A stretch of DNA of 64,000 nucleotides from Sphingobacterium sp. ML3W (GTDB lineage: Bacteria; Bacteroidota; Bacteroidia; Sphingobacteriales; Sphingobacteriaceae), in assembly GCF_000747525.1 (NCBI RefSeq), contig NZ_CP009278.1:4464001-4528000 (forward strand), written 5' to 3'. Positions 36,361 through 45,231 of this stretch are shown here, in pieces (position 1 is the first letter of the stretch; each line of letters starts with the position of its first letter). The position numbers were made by a program, and so were the translations under genes. The notes under the pieces are model-generated. The model had not been told where the DNA came from, did no database searches, and was given only the letters and a program-made list of their open reading frames with translations.

Positions 36361-36392
36361 AAAAAGCCCTCGCTTATTTTGGAGGGCTTTTT
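36361..36392 (-). terminator. Terminator after the GH84 gene
   Basis: The 11-bp perfect stem AAAAAGCCCTC/GAGGGCTTTTT has a 10-nt loop and is flanked by an A-tract that becomes a T-tract on the minus strand. It begins 21 bp past the GH84 stop. Confidence 0.85.
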
Positions 36393-36413
36393 ACATTTTG
36401 ATAAAGGATTTAC

Positions 36414-38567
36414 TTATTGCAATACGATTTCAAATTTCTGAAGTTTTATATCAACAACATGATCTGACAAATTAATTAACCTGACCATCTTCGATTGAGA
36501 TGTTTTCTTCGGAGACCAAATTTTACCATCCTCACTATATTCCAATTTCAAAACTTCTTGTTTTGGCACTATATCAAGATGCACTTCTTTTAAAAATTGA
36601 GGAGAAGTAATTTCTAGACCAATAAAATCTTGAGGGCTTAATTTAATAACTTCCAACAATGGACTTAGCTTCAGTACGGGCTGTGGTTTATTTCCTGCGA
36701 TTACATCGTTTAAAACAGGCAAAGCCTTTAATGGCGCTAAACTTGTTAGTACTTTCCCAATAGCCTGGTCAATGGCGTCAGGTACTGAGAAGCCCTTTTC
36801 ACGGAATAATTGCGCAAAATGAAAATAGGACTTTTCAACCCATGGTAATATATGACGACTCCCCGTAACTATACCCGGTTGGTATGGATTTCGATTATTG
36901 TTTTTGTCTATATCCACCAATTTGTTCCGCTCAGTTTGTAACTTCAAAAAATGAGCATAAGCATGCTGGTCGTCGTTCGCAGCCAATAAATCCAACAACG
37001 CTAAACTTGCATGGCCTAAACTTTCGAAATGTAATAACCAAGGTTTTATCTCAGTTACCAAATTCTGATTTTTCGAATTATTCAAAATATCATGAACCGC
37101 TGGAGCGAATTTCGAAAACTCAGTTCGCAATAAAGCTAAATTAAACGGCGATAACTCAATGGGAAAATCCGTTAATTGTGGCGTTTTAGCCAATAAACTG
37201 TCTAATATCGGACTAATGTCTTCAGATTCAACACGTCGATACTGATGATAACTCGGTCCAGGATCTGTATTATGTTTTGAAAATAAGGCATAAGATGCCT
37301 CCACATCAGGCAGTACTTCATGTATAGCGCGCAACCAAGAGGCTTTTGAATCAAAGGCTTTTGTATTCCAAGAATAATCTGCTACTGAAAAAACTGCTAC
37401 TTTAGAAGCTTCGGCTTTATCCATCGGATTGGTAACAAAACCCGACATGTCAGATTTTATATCTTTATCCAATCCATAAACAGGTCCTAATAAAAGATGA
37501 TTACGAACATAATCACTTACTGGAAAATTCCACCAGACAAACGAAGGGCGTTTAATTCTATTATTTACCCAAACTTGGCCTTCTTTGGTGATATCATGAA
37601 TGACAGAATTACCAGTCCACATAATCTCAACCCTTTTATCCAATTGATCTCCCAAAATATCCAGATAAGTATTCGGTTCTAGATTTGACCACAATTTATT
37701 ATATTCCGTTGGACACATGATTAATGCACCCACATCATGCTTTTTATCTACAAATTCTTTTTGTAAATAATTCAATAAACCAGCTTGCTTCTCTGCTTTT
37801 GTTCCCTCCCCAGAGATATCATCGAAGAATACTGCAAAGTGACGCACACCCAAATTATACATTAAATCAAACTTATGCAATACAGCCAAACTGTCCACCT
37901 CATTCCATTTAATATCTTTTCCTGGATGAATTGCCCAATAAAAATCAACTTCATTTTCCGTTGCAATACGCACTAAATCTTGTAAACGCTTCGCTTCATC
38001 TAATGGATATGGTTCTCTCCAACTGGGTGATGAATGATAAGGGTCATCTTTAGGACCATAAAGGTAAGTATTCATTTTCCATTCACCATAAAATCTCAAT
38101 TGAGCAACTCGATCTTCAAAACTCCAAGGTTCCCCATAAAACCCTTCTACTGTACCACGAAAGGCAACATCAGGAAAATCCTGTATGGTCTGCTTCTGCA
38201 AAAATGAAGTCCGTTTGGCATCATCTAAAAGTTGTTTTAGGCTTTGGGCAGCATAAAAAGCATCCCGCTCGGTTGCATAATTTATCAAAATGAACTTTGA
38301 ATGAACCTGCAGCTCATATCCCTCCTTACCAATTGCTTTTTTTAACTTCTTAAAACGAACTGGAATACCCGCTTTTTCTACATAAGAAGCGAGCACCGAA
38401 GAAACATGAGTACCCACTTTCCCTTTTAATTGTATTCCTTGATAAGGTATACGCCCTACTTTTAAAATTGTTTTTTGCGGTATAGGATAAATTTGTTGCG
38501 CTTGACTCTTTATACATAGGCATAACGTGACAAATAATAAAATTAAAAATCGAAGTTGTATGGTCAT
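36414..38567 (-). CDS. GH84 beta-N-acetylglucosaminidase, exported
   Basis: A 717-residue glycoside hydrolase of family GH84 (O-GlcNAcase/hyaluronidase-like). A signal peptide precedes AQQ near residue 24. Residues 25-130 fit the GH20b-like N-terminal domain, and the catalytic TIM barrel begins FRGTVEGFYGEPWSFEDR (136-153). The adjacent catalytic aspartates D249 and D250 lie in FAVFFDDISGEG, matching the Asp-Asp pair of the characterised Bacteroides GH84. GPKDDPYHS and PTEYNKLW are other active-site blocks. It removes terminal beta-linked GlcNAc by substrate-assisted catalysis. It lies 179 bp downstream of a susD gene on the same strand, so the pair may feed on GlcNAc-containing glycans. A hairpin lies between them. 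Confidence 0.93.
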   Translation of the reverse strand: MTIQLRFLILLFVTLCLCIKSQAQQIYPIPQKTILKVGRIPYQGIQLKGKVGTHVSSVLASYVEKAGIPVRFKKLKKAIGKEGYELQVHSKFILINYATERDAFYAAQSLKQLLDDAKRTSFLQKQTIQDFPDVAFRGTVEGFYGEPWSFEDRVAQLRFYGEWKMNTYLYGPKDDPYHSSPSWREPYPLDEAKRLQDLVRIATENEVDFYWAIHPGKDIKWNEVDSLAVLHKFDLMYNLGVRHFAVFFDDISGEGTKAEKQAGLLNYLQKEFVDKKHDVGALIMCPTEYNKLWSNLEPNTYLDILGDQLDKRVEIMWTGNSVIHDITKEGQVWVNNRIKRPSFVWWNFPVSDYVRNHLLLGPVYGLDKDIKSDMSGFVTNPMDKAEASKVAVFSVADYSWNTKAFDSKASWLRAIHEVLPDVEASYALFSKHNTDPGPSYHQYRRVESEDISPILDSLLAKTPQLTDFPIELSPFNLALLRTEFSKFAPAVHDILNNSKNQNLVTEIKPWLLHFESLGHASLALLDLLAANDDQHAYAHFLKLQTERNKLVDIDKNNNRNPYQPGIVTGSRHILPWVEKSYFHFAQLFREKGFSVPDAIDQAIGKVLTSLAPLKALPVLNDVIAGNKPQPVLKLSPLLEVIKLSPQDFIGLEITSPQFLKEVHLDIVPKQEVLKLEYSEDGKIWSPKKTSQSKMVRLINLSDHVVDIKLQKFEIVLQ

Positions 38568-38693
38568 TTTTGAAAATTGAGTATTGATTAAAGTAAAAAC
38601 AAGTATAACGCTATAGGCTGAATGTCACAAGTAGAAAAGTCATGAAATCGTTTGCATAAAATAACAGACCATACTAAAATGGTACTAACAAGA

Positions 38694-38721
38694 AATGGCT
38701 TTACAAAACTGCAAAGCCATT
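38694..38721 (-). terminator. Hairpin between susD and the GH84 gene
   Basis: The 9-bp stem AATGGCTTT/AAAGCCATT has a 10-nt loop and is followed on the minus strand by TCTTGTT. It starts 25 bp past the susD stop. It could end or attenuate transcription before the GH84 gene. Confidence 0.6.
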
Positions 38722-38746
38722 CATATAATAATCAGAAATTCAAATA

Positions 38747-40477
38747 CTATTGTGTCGGATTTTGCGTCAATACTCCTGAATATGAATTGATCGCAGTCTG
38801 TGGTATAAAGTATACTACACGGAAATCGGTAGCTGCTATATCCTCAAATTGATTATGAGGTCCAGGATAATGGCGCGTTAATGCTTCACCATTACGGAAA
38901 ACATCATAACTACGCTCTGCCTGAAACGCTAATTCCAATTCGCGTTCTTTATCGATCAGCTTACTTGCATTAGAAGCATCCAAAGATGCATATGCGCCAT
39001 TCGTAATAGAACGTGTTCTGATCGTATTTAAATCTGAAAGTGCAGCACTGTAGTTTCCTAACTTCGCCTGTGCTTCAGCACGATTTAAATATACTTCACC
39101 CAACCTACTGATAATTGGAGAATGTAATTGGGATTCTTCACCTTCACGAGAGCATTTTGTGATATAAAATTGAGGATAACCATTATTCAATGAAATATAA
39201 TAATCCAATAATCCTTCATACGTCTTTCCATCTTTGTATTTCACACTATATAAGCCTTGAGAAGCATCAATAACTGTCATTACATATGGTATTCTTTCCT
39301 CATCTTTCGTCGCTGTTTTCGGTATTACCTCAACTGCGATAATGCTATTTCCTGCTCGTTCAACTACAAACTGTGCATAACTCAATGAACTTTCCTTACC
39401 TCCTTTTACAAAACGAAATACCTCGGTATACTTACCTGTTTTTTCATCTTTAGCATAGGTAGGTTCAATAAATGATGCACGGGCATCTACCAAATGGAAT
39501 TGATCCGAACGCCAATCGTTGCGGCCAGTTTCATTTAACAAATTGATGTATTTTTCACTTGCGTACATCTCTCCATAGCCAATTTCATTGATATTCGAAT
39601 ACATTCCACCAATACCACTATAATGATCATCTCCAGAAAACTCAGAGGCAACTCTTTTAATTGCAAAGATAGTTTCATTATTACTCTCAGGAGTGAAGGT
39701 ATTATATTTCATAAACTGTTCTCTATTCAATAAGGAATAGGTACCAGAGTTGATGACTTTATCTGCATACTCTACAGATAGTCGCGCATATTCAGCATTC
39801 GGAGATTGATATGTACCACTCATATATAAATACACGCGTGATAACATTGCCTGAGCAGCACCTTTCGAAGCATATACATTACCTTTATTAATAGTTAGCA
39901 ATGTCTCTGCCTTTTTTAAGTCGCTGATTGCTTGTTCATAGGTATCTTTCACCGACGAACGATCTGGAAGTTGCAAATCAAAAATATCATCTGGTGTCCC
40001 ATTTACAATAGGCACACCAAGATTGGTTTCTGGGTTTTGATAATAGGGACGTCCGAAAGCACGAGAAAGATAGAAGTACATCATCCCACGGATGTAATAA
40101 CATTCACCCAACTGATTATCAATTGTCGCATCAGTTCCCTCTTCCAACATTTTAATCACATTGGAAGATTGTGCAATAGCCTTATATCCAGCATCCCAAA
40201 AACTTGTTAAGCGCCAATTGTTAGCTGTTCTTGAATACGAAAGGAATTCATAAAAAGCATCTGTTGAAGAGCCTCTAATCATCATATTATCGCCTGCATA
40301 CTCGCCTAAGCGATGCATCACATCTGACCATCCTTTTAACTGCCCATAGCTACCTGTAATCATAGCATCTGGGTTATTCACAATGACATCTGAATCCATC
40401 GAACCTTTTGATAAGCGATCGATATCACAAGATGTAACAGTAGCTGCTGCTACTAATATTAATAATAACTTTTTCAT
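38747..40477 (-). CDS. SusD/RagB-type substrate-binding lipoprotein
   Basis: A 576-residue SusD homologue with a short signal peptide and lipobox at Cys17 (ATVTSC). SusD hallmarks include WDAGYKAIAQSSNVIKML, GECYYIRGMMYFYLSRAFG, and the C-terminal LSDLNTIRTRS with KERELELAFQAERSYDVFR, which is the standard SusD ending region. It lies 20 bp after its susC partner and should form the capping lid of that channel. The following GH84 gene suggests a GlcNAc-containing ligand, by context only. Expression may be reduced by the IS4-family element inserted at the susC start upstream. Confidence 0.92.
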   Translation of the reverse strand: MKKLLLILVAAATVTSCDIDRLSKGSMDSDVIVNNPDAMITGSYGQLKGWSDVMHRLGEYAGDNMMIRGSSTDAFYEFLSYSRTANNWRLTSFWDAGYKAIAQSSNVIKMLEEGTDATIDNQLGECYYIRGMMYFYLSRAFGRPYYQNPETNLGVPIVNGTPDDIFDLQLPDRSSVKDTYEQAISDLKKAETLLTINKGNVYASKGAAQAMLSRVYLYMSGTYQSPNAEYARLSVEYADKVINSGTYSLLNREQFMKYNTFTPESNNETIFAIKRVASEFSGDDHYSGIGGMYSNINEIGYGEMYASEKYINLLNETGRNDWRSDQFHLVDARASFIEPTYAKDEKTGKYTEVFRFVKGGKESSLSYAQFVVERAGNSIIAVEVIPKTATKDEERIPYVMTVIDASQGLYSVKYKDGKTYEGLLDYYISLNNGYPQFYITKCSREGEESQLHSPIISRLGEVYLNRAEAQAKLGNYSAALSDLNTIRTRSITNGAYASLDASNASKLIDKERELELAFQAERSYDVFRNGEALTRHYPGPHNQFEDIAATDFRVVYFIPQTAINSYSGVLTQNPTQ

Positions 40478-40497
40478 AAAAATCTTACCTGTTGTGA

Positions 40498-43400
40498 TTA
40501 AAATGTAACATTAAGACCAAACATAAATTTACGTGTAGCCGGGTAGACTGAAGGTCCTGATGAACCTAAAATTTTACCAGTATCTTCATTGATCGAGATT
40601 TCAGGATCTACACCAGAGTAATTCGTAATGGTGAACAAATTCTCTCCTGTAAAGAACACACGTACATTTTTAACTTTATACTGCTCCAATTTGAAATTAT
40701 ATCCCAAAGTCAATGCACGTAATCTAAAGAAATCGTTATCTTCTAAGTAACGCGATGATGTTTTATTGCTATTGCTTTTATTACCATAAGAAGCAACGGG
40801 ATGTGTCGCAACATCGCCTGGTTTTTCCCAACGGTTCCAGCCATCTTGCAATTTCATTTGATTTCTATCTATGTATGCGCCATCAGAATCATATTCTTGA
40901 CGCGCGTAATTATAGGTTTGTCCGCCTATTGAATAACCAAACGAAGCATTTAAGTCAAACTTTTTATAGGTTACACTTGTATTGATACCACCAAACAAGT
41001 CTGGAGATGCTTTTCCTGCCTCTTGATAGGTCGCCTGTGCATAATTTGAGGTCTTAACTTGAGTAATGGTGCCATCTGTATCTGTCACTTCTTTATACCA
41101 TTCGGGTGCACCAGTCTCTGTATTGACACCCGCCCAAATCGGCATATAATATGTATCTACCGGAAGTCCTGGATATAAGACTCTTTCCGCAGTACCTGAA
41201 AGACCTAGACCATCATCAATCGTAATTGGCTTAACAGAAAAACTACCATCGGCATTTCTACTTTTAATCAACTCAGTCAATTTGTTCTGATTGTGACCAA
41301 TATTTAAATCTAAACTCCAAGTCAAATCATTTTTACGAATGATATCACCTCCTAAAGTAAGTTCGATACCTCTGTTCTGCATCTTACCCACATTCTTCCA
41401 AAGTCTAGTGACCCCTGTCACACCGCTAATAGGAACTTGGTATAAGATATTATCGGTATTCTTATCATAATAATCCACACTAACGCGAGCACGATTGTTG
41501 AACATAGAAGCATCCACACCAAAACCGGTCGTAAAAGTACGCTCCCAAGTTAAATCCGGATTTCCAATCTGACTAATCAATGCCCCCGGAATTCCATTAT
41601 AACCCGATCCTTGGCTAATGGAGTACAAACTATATTGTGGATATAAAGCACTTGGGCGATTTCCAACAGAGCCATAGGATGCTCTTAATTTTAAATTATC
41701 AACCCAATCCGCATTAAACCAATTCTCACGATTGATATTCCAACCCCCACTTACTGAGAAAAAGTTACCATATTGTGCGTTGGTACCAAAGTTAGAAGCT
41801 CCATCACGACGGAAGGAAACTTGTCCTAAATATTTACCATCATAAGCATAATTCACATTAGACAACACAGATTGTACTGCCCATTCCGTGATTCCGCCAC
41901 GAGCACGTTCCGGTAAAGAAACAACATCTAGTACCTCAAAACCTGGAATAAATCCTGTACCATAAACATCTAACGATTTGGACCAATAATCATTAAATTC
42001 ATACGCTGCTAAAGCGTTTACCGCATGTTTACCCCAAGACTTATTGAATTTCAAAATCTGACTGGTGTAACGACGTGCATATTCCGTTCGATAATCGGTT
42101 AAACGACCTTGTACACTTAAACCACCACTGGAGCGCGGATCGATATAACCTGCCCTAGAAAAGCTATTATAACGGTAGTTATTGACCGATGAAAACGTCA
42201 ACCAACTGTTAAATTTGATATCAAAATCCATGTTACCATTAAATTCATAATTGGTATTGGATTCTTTATTCCATTGCAGATCGTATAAGTAGTTCGTGCT
42301 TGAATTGTTCACCCAACCGTTATAACGATGTGGTACTAAATTACCATTCTGATCGTATGGACTATCCCATGGCAAATTGGTGTACATAGCTGTAGTAGAA
42401 TACTGCCTATCATCAACCCCACGCTTTGCTCCTACTAAGGTTGGTTTAACAGTCAACCATTCATAGGGCTTGTAAACTGTGTTTAAGCGGAAATTATAAC
42501 GATCGTATTCATATCCTTTTACGGCACCGACCTCATTATAATATCCCACAGACATATATGACCTTAACTTCTCTGTACCACCTTGGATCGAAACATTATG
42601 ATTTTGGGTAATACCATTTTGTGTAGCCACTTTCCACCAGTCAAAATCACTATTCCTCAAATCTTGATTCCAACGTGAAAATTTAATATCTGATTGATTC
42701 GGAAAAGTAGCGTAATAATCGTACAATTCAGCACCGTTCATCATCTTCATATTACCATTAGTAAGCTGATTAAAGCCTACTTTTGAAGAAATATTGATGG
42801 AAGTACTACCTACAGATGGATTTTTAGTCGTTACCACGACTACTCCATTTGCTCCTTGCGAACCATAGATCGCTGTTGAGGCTGCATCCTTCAAAATAGT
42901 TAAAGTAGCAATATCATCTGGGTTTAAATCACCAGCACTTGAACCCAAGATTACACCGTCTACTACCCATAATGGACTCGTAGTACCGCTTAAAGTAGCT
43001 TGACCACGAATAACCACCCCTCCTTTTGCACCTGGTTTGCCAGTTCCTGGCGCCACATATACACCCGAAGCTTTACCATTTAACATATTCTCGACAGAAG
43101 GAGAAGTAACATCTCTTAATTGATCCCCTTTTACGGTCTGCAATGAACCTGTTAAACTTTCCCTTTTTTGGGTACCGTAACCGACAACCACAACCTCTTC
43201 TAATGCTTGATTGGATTCATCCAAGCGTACATTTAAAAATGCACCTTCCACCTTCTTTTCAACGGAATTAAATCCGATAGCGGTAAACACTAAGGTCTGT
43301 CCAGCAGTTACTTTAATGGAAAATCGTCCGCTTCCATCAGTAGAAGTAGCAGTTGTCGAATTTTCTTTAACATGAATAGTAACACCACTTATTGGGCCAG

Positions 43401-43575
43401 TACTCGAAGTAACAGTACCAGAAACTTGCTCTTGCAAACTATTACTTGTTGCACTAATCAAATCACCATAATCATTAGCTTGAACCATAGTCGGAGCTAC
43501 AAGAGCCAACATCAAAGCCGAGGTTACGGGATAAAAATTAGTTGCAAAAAAAGGTTTTGTAAATCTTTTCTTCAT
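40498..43575 (-). CDS. SusC/RagA-type TonB-dependent importer, IS at its 5' end
   Basis: A 1,025-residue outer-membrane importer with a signal sequence, a carboxypeptidase-like domain (VSGTVTSSTGPISGVTIHV), a TonB-box-like EEVVVVGYGTQKRESLTGS, and a plug containing LWVVDGVILGSSAGDLNPDD and ILKDAASTAIYGSQGANG. It has no STN domain, unlike the copy at 17914. The barrel ends in MFGLNVTF. The reading frame is complete, but its ATG (43573-43575) is the last codon before an inserted IS: the 9-bp target duplication contains ATGAAGAAA. The native upstream region now lies 1.35 kb away. It is translated next to susD (20-bp gap). Confidence 0.93.
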   Translation of the reverse strand: MKKRFTKPFFATNFYPVTSALMLALVAPTMVQANDYGDLISATSNSLQEQVSGTVTSSTGPISGVTIHVKENSTTATSTDGSGRFSIKVTAGQTLVFTAIGFNSVEKKVEGAFLNVRLDESNQALEEVVVVGYGTQKRESLTGSLQTVKGDQLRDVTSPSVENMLNGKASGVYVAPGTGKPGAKGGVVIRGQATLSGTTSPLWVVDGVILGSSAGDLNPDDIATLTILKDAASTAIYGSQGANGVVVVTTKNPSVGSTSINISSKVGFNQLTNGNMKMMNGAELYDYYATFPNQSDIKFSRWNQDLRNSDFDWWKVATQNGITQNHNVSIQGGTEKLRSYMSVGYYNEVGAVKGYEYDRYNFRLNTVYKPYEWLTVKPTLVGAKRGVDDRQYSTTAMYTNLPWDSPYDQNGNLVPHRYNGWVNNSSTNYLYDLQWNKESNTNYEFNGNMDFDIKFNSWLTFSSVNNYRYNSFSRAGYIDPRSSGGLSVQGRLTDYRTEYARRYTSQILKFNKSWGKHAVNALAAYEFNDYWSKSLDVYGTGFIPGFEVLDVVSLPERARGGITEWAVQSVLSNVNYAYDGKYLGQVSFRRDGASNFGTNAQYGNFFSVSGGWNINRENWFNADWVDNLKLRASYGSVGNRPSALYPQYSLYSISQGSGYNGIPGALISQIGNPDLTWERTFTTGFGVDASMFNNRARVSVDYYDKNTDNILYQVPISGVTGVTRLWKNVGKMQNRGIELTLGGDIIRKNDLTWSLDLNIGHNQNKLTELIKSRNADGSFSVKPITIDDGLGLSGTAERVLYPGLPVDTYYMPIWAGVNTETGAPEWYKEVTDTDGTITQVKTSNYAQATYQEAGKASPDLFGGINTSVTYKKFDLNASFGYSIGGQTYNYARQEYDSDGAYIDRNQMKLQDGWNRWEKPGDVATHPVASYGNKSNSNKTSSRYLEDNDFFRLRALTLGYNFKLEQYKVKNVRVFFTGENLFTITNYSGVDPEISINEDTGKILGSSGPSVYPATRKFMFGLNVTF
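43567..43575. repeat. Target-site duplication, left copy
   Basis: TTTCTTCAT directly precedes the IS left end and is repeated exactly at 44925-44933. Read on the minus strand it is ATGAAGAAA, the first three codons of susC. Confidence 0.9.
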
Positions 43576-44924
43576 CAGTAGCGTCCTAAACGTTGAAAAA
43601 AGTGGCGGTGTTTTGCTATAGCAAAGTTGCTATATTTAAATCGTCAAATTTTAACACACCGCCATGGTAAATTTAAACGTTTTTAGTCAGATTTTATCAC
43701 TTATCGACCGCGAATTATTCAAGGTTTTGGTTGCTAAGCACAAGAGTGACAAACATTGTAAAGGGATCAACAGCTGGACGCATCTTGCTAGCATGTTGTT
43801 TTGCCATTTTTCTTCTGCAGATTCAGTTCGTGATATCAGTAATGGCTTACGTAGTACGACTGGTAATTTGAACCATTTAGGTGTTGGTAGAGCACCCAGC
43901 AAGTCCAATATTTCCTATATCAACAAGCACCGCACCCATGAACTCTTTAAAGATCTGTACTTTTCGCTATTAGATAAGCTATGGCAAAAGGATACCCATT
44001 TGCGCAAAGATCTAACGCAATTAAAGCGCAAGGTTTATCTGATGGATGCCAGTATCATCCCTTTATGTTTATCTGTATTTGACTGGGCTAAATTTAGAAG
44101 CACCAAAGGTGCTGTAAAACTGCACACTGTGCTGGATTATGATGGATGTCTTCCTGTTTTCATGCAGATTACAGACGGGAAAGTTCATGAAAGCCAGCGT
44201 GCGGGTAGCTATAGTTTTTCCAAAGGAAGCGTTGTAGTGGTGGATAGAGGTTATGTGGATTACAACTGGCTCGGGGATTTGGACAGCAGAGGTTGTTATT
44301 TTGTTACCAGGAGTAAAACTAACATGAAGTACAACGTTATCAAGTCATACCAGAGTGAAGCACTCCTTGAAAAGGGAATCATTAAAGATGAGATCATTGA
44401 GCTTTCTGGTCCATCAGCAGATAGATACAACTCTAAACCATTACGCTTGATTCACTTTTGGGACAGCAGCACAGACAACCAGTACCACTTTCTGACAAAT
44501 AATATCCAATGGAAGGCATCACTAGTAGCTAACATTTATAAACAGCGATGGCAGATCGAGATTTTCTTCAAGCATCTGAAGCAACGCTTAAAAATATCAT
44601 CTTTTGTGGGTACTTCTGAAAATGCGGTCATGATCCAAATATGGACTTCGTTGATTGGAATATTACTGCTCAAATACCTTCAGAAGAAGGCTAAATACGA
44701 TTGGAATCTGTCTAACTTGGTCGGGTTTATCAGGATGAATATATTCGTGAAAATAAATATATGGCAATGGATAGATGATCCTTTTATCAGGCCACCAGTT
44801 AAGGGTAAAAATGGACAGCTACAGATATTCTCAGACTAAAAAATAGGGTCAAAATTGAAATTATCTAAAAATAGATACTGTTTCAAGGGAAACACGCGCC
44901 TAAAATTTATTTAGGACGGAAGTG
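43576..44924 (+). mobile_element. IS4-family insertion sequence, intact
   Basis: A 1,349-bp element bounded by imperfect 15-bp terminal inverted repeats: CAGTAGCGTCCTAAA at the left (43576-43590) and the complement of CACTTCCGTCCTAAA at the right (44910-44924), matching at 12 of 15 positions including the inner nine. The 9-bp direct repeat TTTCTTCAT flanks it on both sides, within the 9-12 bp range known for IS4-family elements. One full-length transposase gene fills most of it. The intact target duplication and intact gene indicate a relatively recent insertion. It splits the regulatory region of a susC gene from its coding sequence. Confidence 0.92.
43664..44839 (+). CDS. IS4-family transposase
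   Basis: A 391-residue DDE transposase. The N-terminal DUF4372-like region (MVNLNVFSQILSLIDRELFK) is followed by the catalytic core: D128 in VYLMDASIIPL, D194 in VVVVDRGYVDY, and E299 in IYKQRWQIEIFFKHLK. The Y292-(2)-R295-(3)-E299-(6)-K306 spacing exactly matches the YREK signature of IS4-family transposases. No stop or frameshift interrupts the frame, so it is likely active. It starts 88 bp inside the left end and ends 85 bp before the right end, on the strand opposite to the interrupted susC. Confidence 0.96.
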   Translation: MVNLNVFSQILSLIDRELFKVLVAKHKSDKHCKGINSWTHLASMLFCHFSSADSVRDISNGLRSTTGNLNHLGVGRAPSKSNISYINKHRTHELFKDLYFSLLDKLWQKDTHLRKDLTQLKRKVYLMDASIIPLCLSVFDWAKFRSTKGAVKLHTVLDYDGCLPVFMQITDGKVHESQRAGSYSFSKGSVVVVDRGYVDYNWLGDLDSRGCYFVTRSKTNMKYNVIKSYQSEALLEKGIIKDEIIELSGPSADRYNSKPLRLIHFWDSSTDNQYHFLTNNIQWKASLVANIYKQRWQIEIFFKHLKQRLKISSFVGTSENAVMIQIWTSLIGILLLKYLQKKAKYDWNLSNLVGFIRMNIFVKINIWQWIDDPFIRPPVKGKNGQLQIFSD

Positions 44925-44933
44925 TTTCTTCAT
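44925..44933. repeat. Target-site duplication, right copy
   Basis: TTTCTTCAT is the exact match of 43567-43575. On the minus strand this copy supplies the original susC ATG, which now reads into the IS end and stops after eight codons (MKKHFRPK). Confidence 0.9.
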
Positions 44934-45180
44934 AAAATTAATATCAAGATAATCAGTGAATTAGTTAATTATCATAATTTATATCCTGCAAAATAGTGTA
45001 AAGATTACTTAATATAAATTTAATATACAACGAAATCGATTGCGCAAATTAATGCAATCGATTGCAATGCAAACTAATATATAGTTAACAAGAACTAACC
45101 GAACAATTCATCGAAAATAACAACCATTTTAGCACCTTTATAACGACGGCTACACCTTAAGCATCAAGTATAACACATAA
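44934..45180 (-). other. Displaced susC upstream region
   Basis: This 247-bp non-coding stretch was the regulatory and leader region of the susC at 40498-43575 before the IS insertion. It contains two LacI-type palindromes at 45032-45065. A TATTTTG (minus strand, 44989-44995) could be an imperfect -7 element. Nothing else is recognised in it. Confidence 0.65.
45032..45065 (-). promoter_or_regulatory. Paired LacI-type operator upstream of susC
   Basis: GCAATCGATTGC (45054-45065) is a perfect 12-bp palindrome with central CG, as in LacI/GalR-family operators. A second copy, GAAATCGATTGC (45032-45043), has one end mismatched. Their centres are 22 bp apart, two helical turns, so two dimers could bind on the same face. 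The regulator gene is not in the window. Confidence 0.6.
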
Positions 45181-45213
45181 AAAAAGCAGGTATCTGTGAG
45201 ATACCTGCTTTTT
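45181..45213 (-). terminator. Terminator after the second susCD pair
   Basis: A perfect 15-bp stem, AAAAAGCAGGTATCT with its complement, closes a 3-nt loop (GTG) and ends in T5 on either strand. It begins 19 bp past the susD stop at 45232 and insulates the displaced susC upstream region. Confidence 0.9.
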
Positions 45214-45231
45214 GAACTACTTTAAAAGGAA

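Noticed and set aside
44934..45180. Small gene in the displaced susC upstream region
   Set aside because: No frame of convincing length or composition is present; the region contains operators and leader sequence only.
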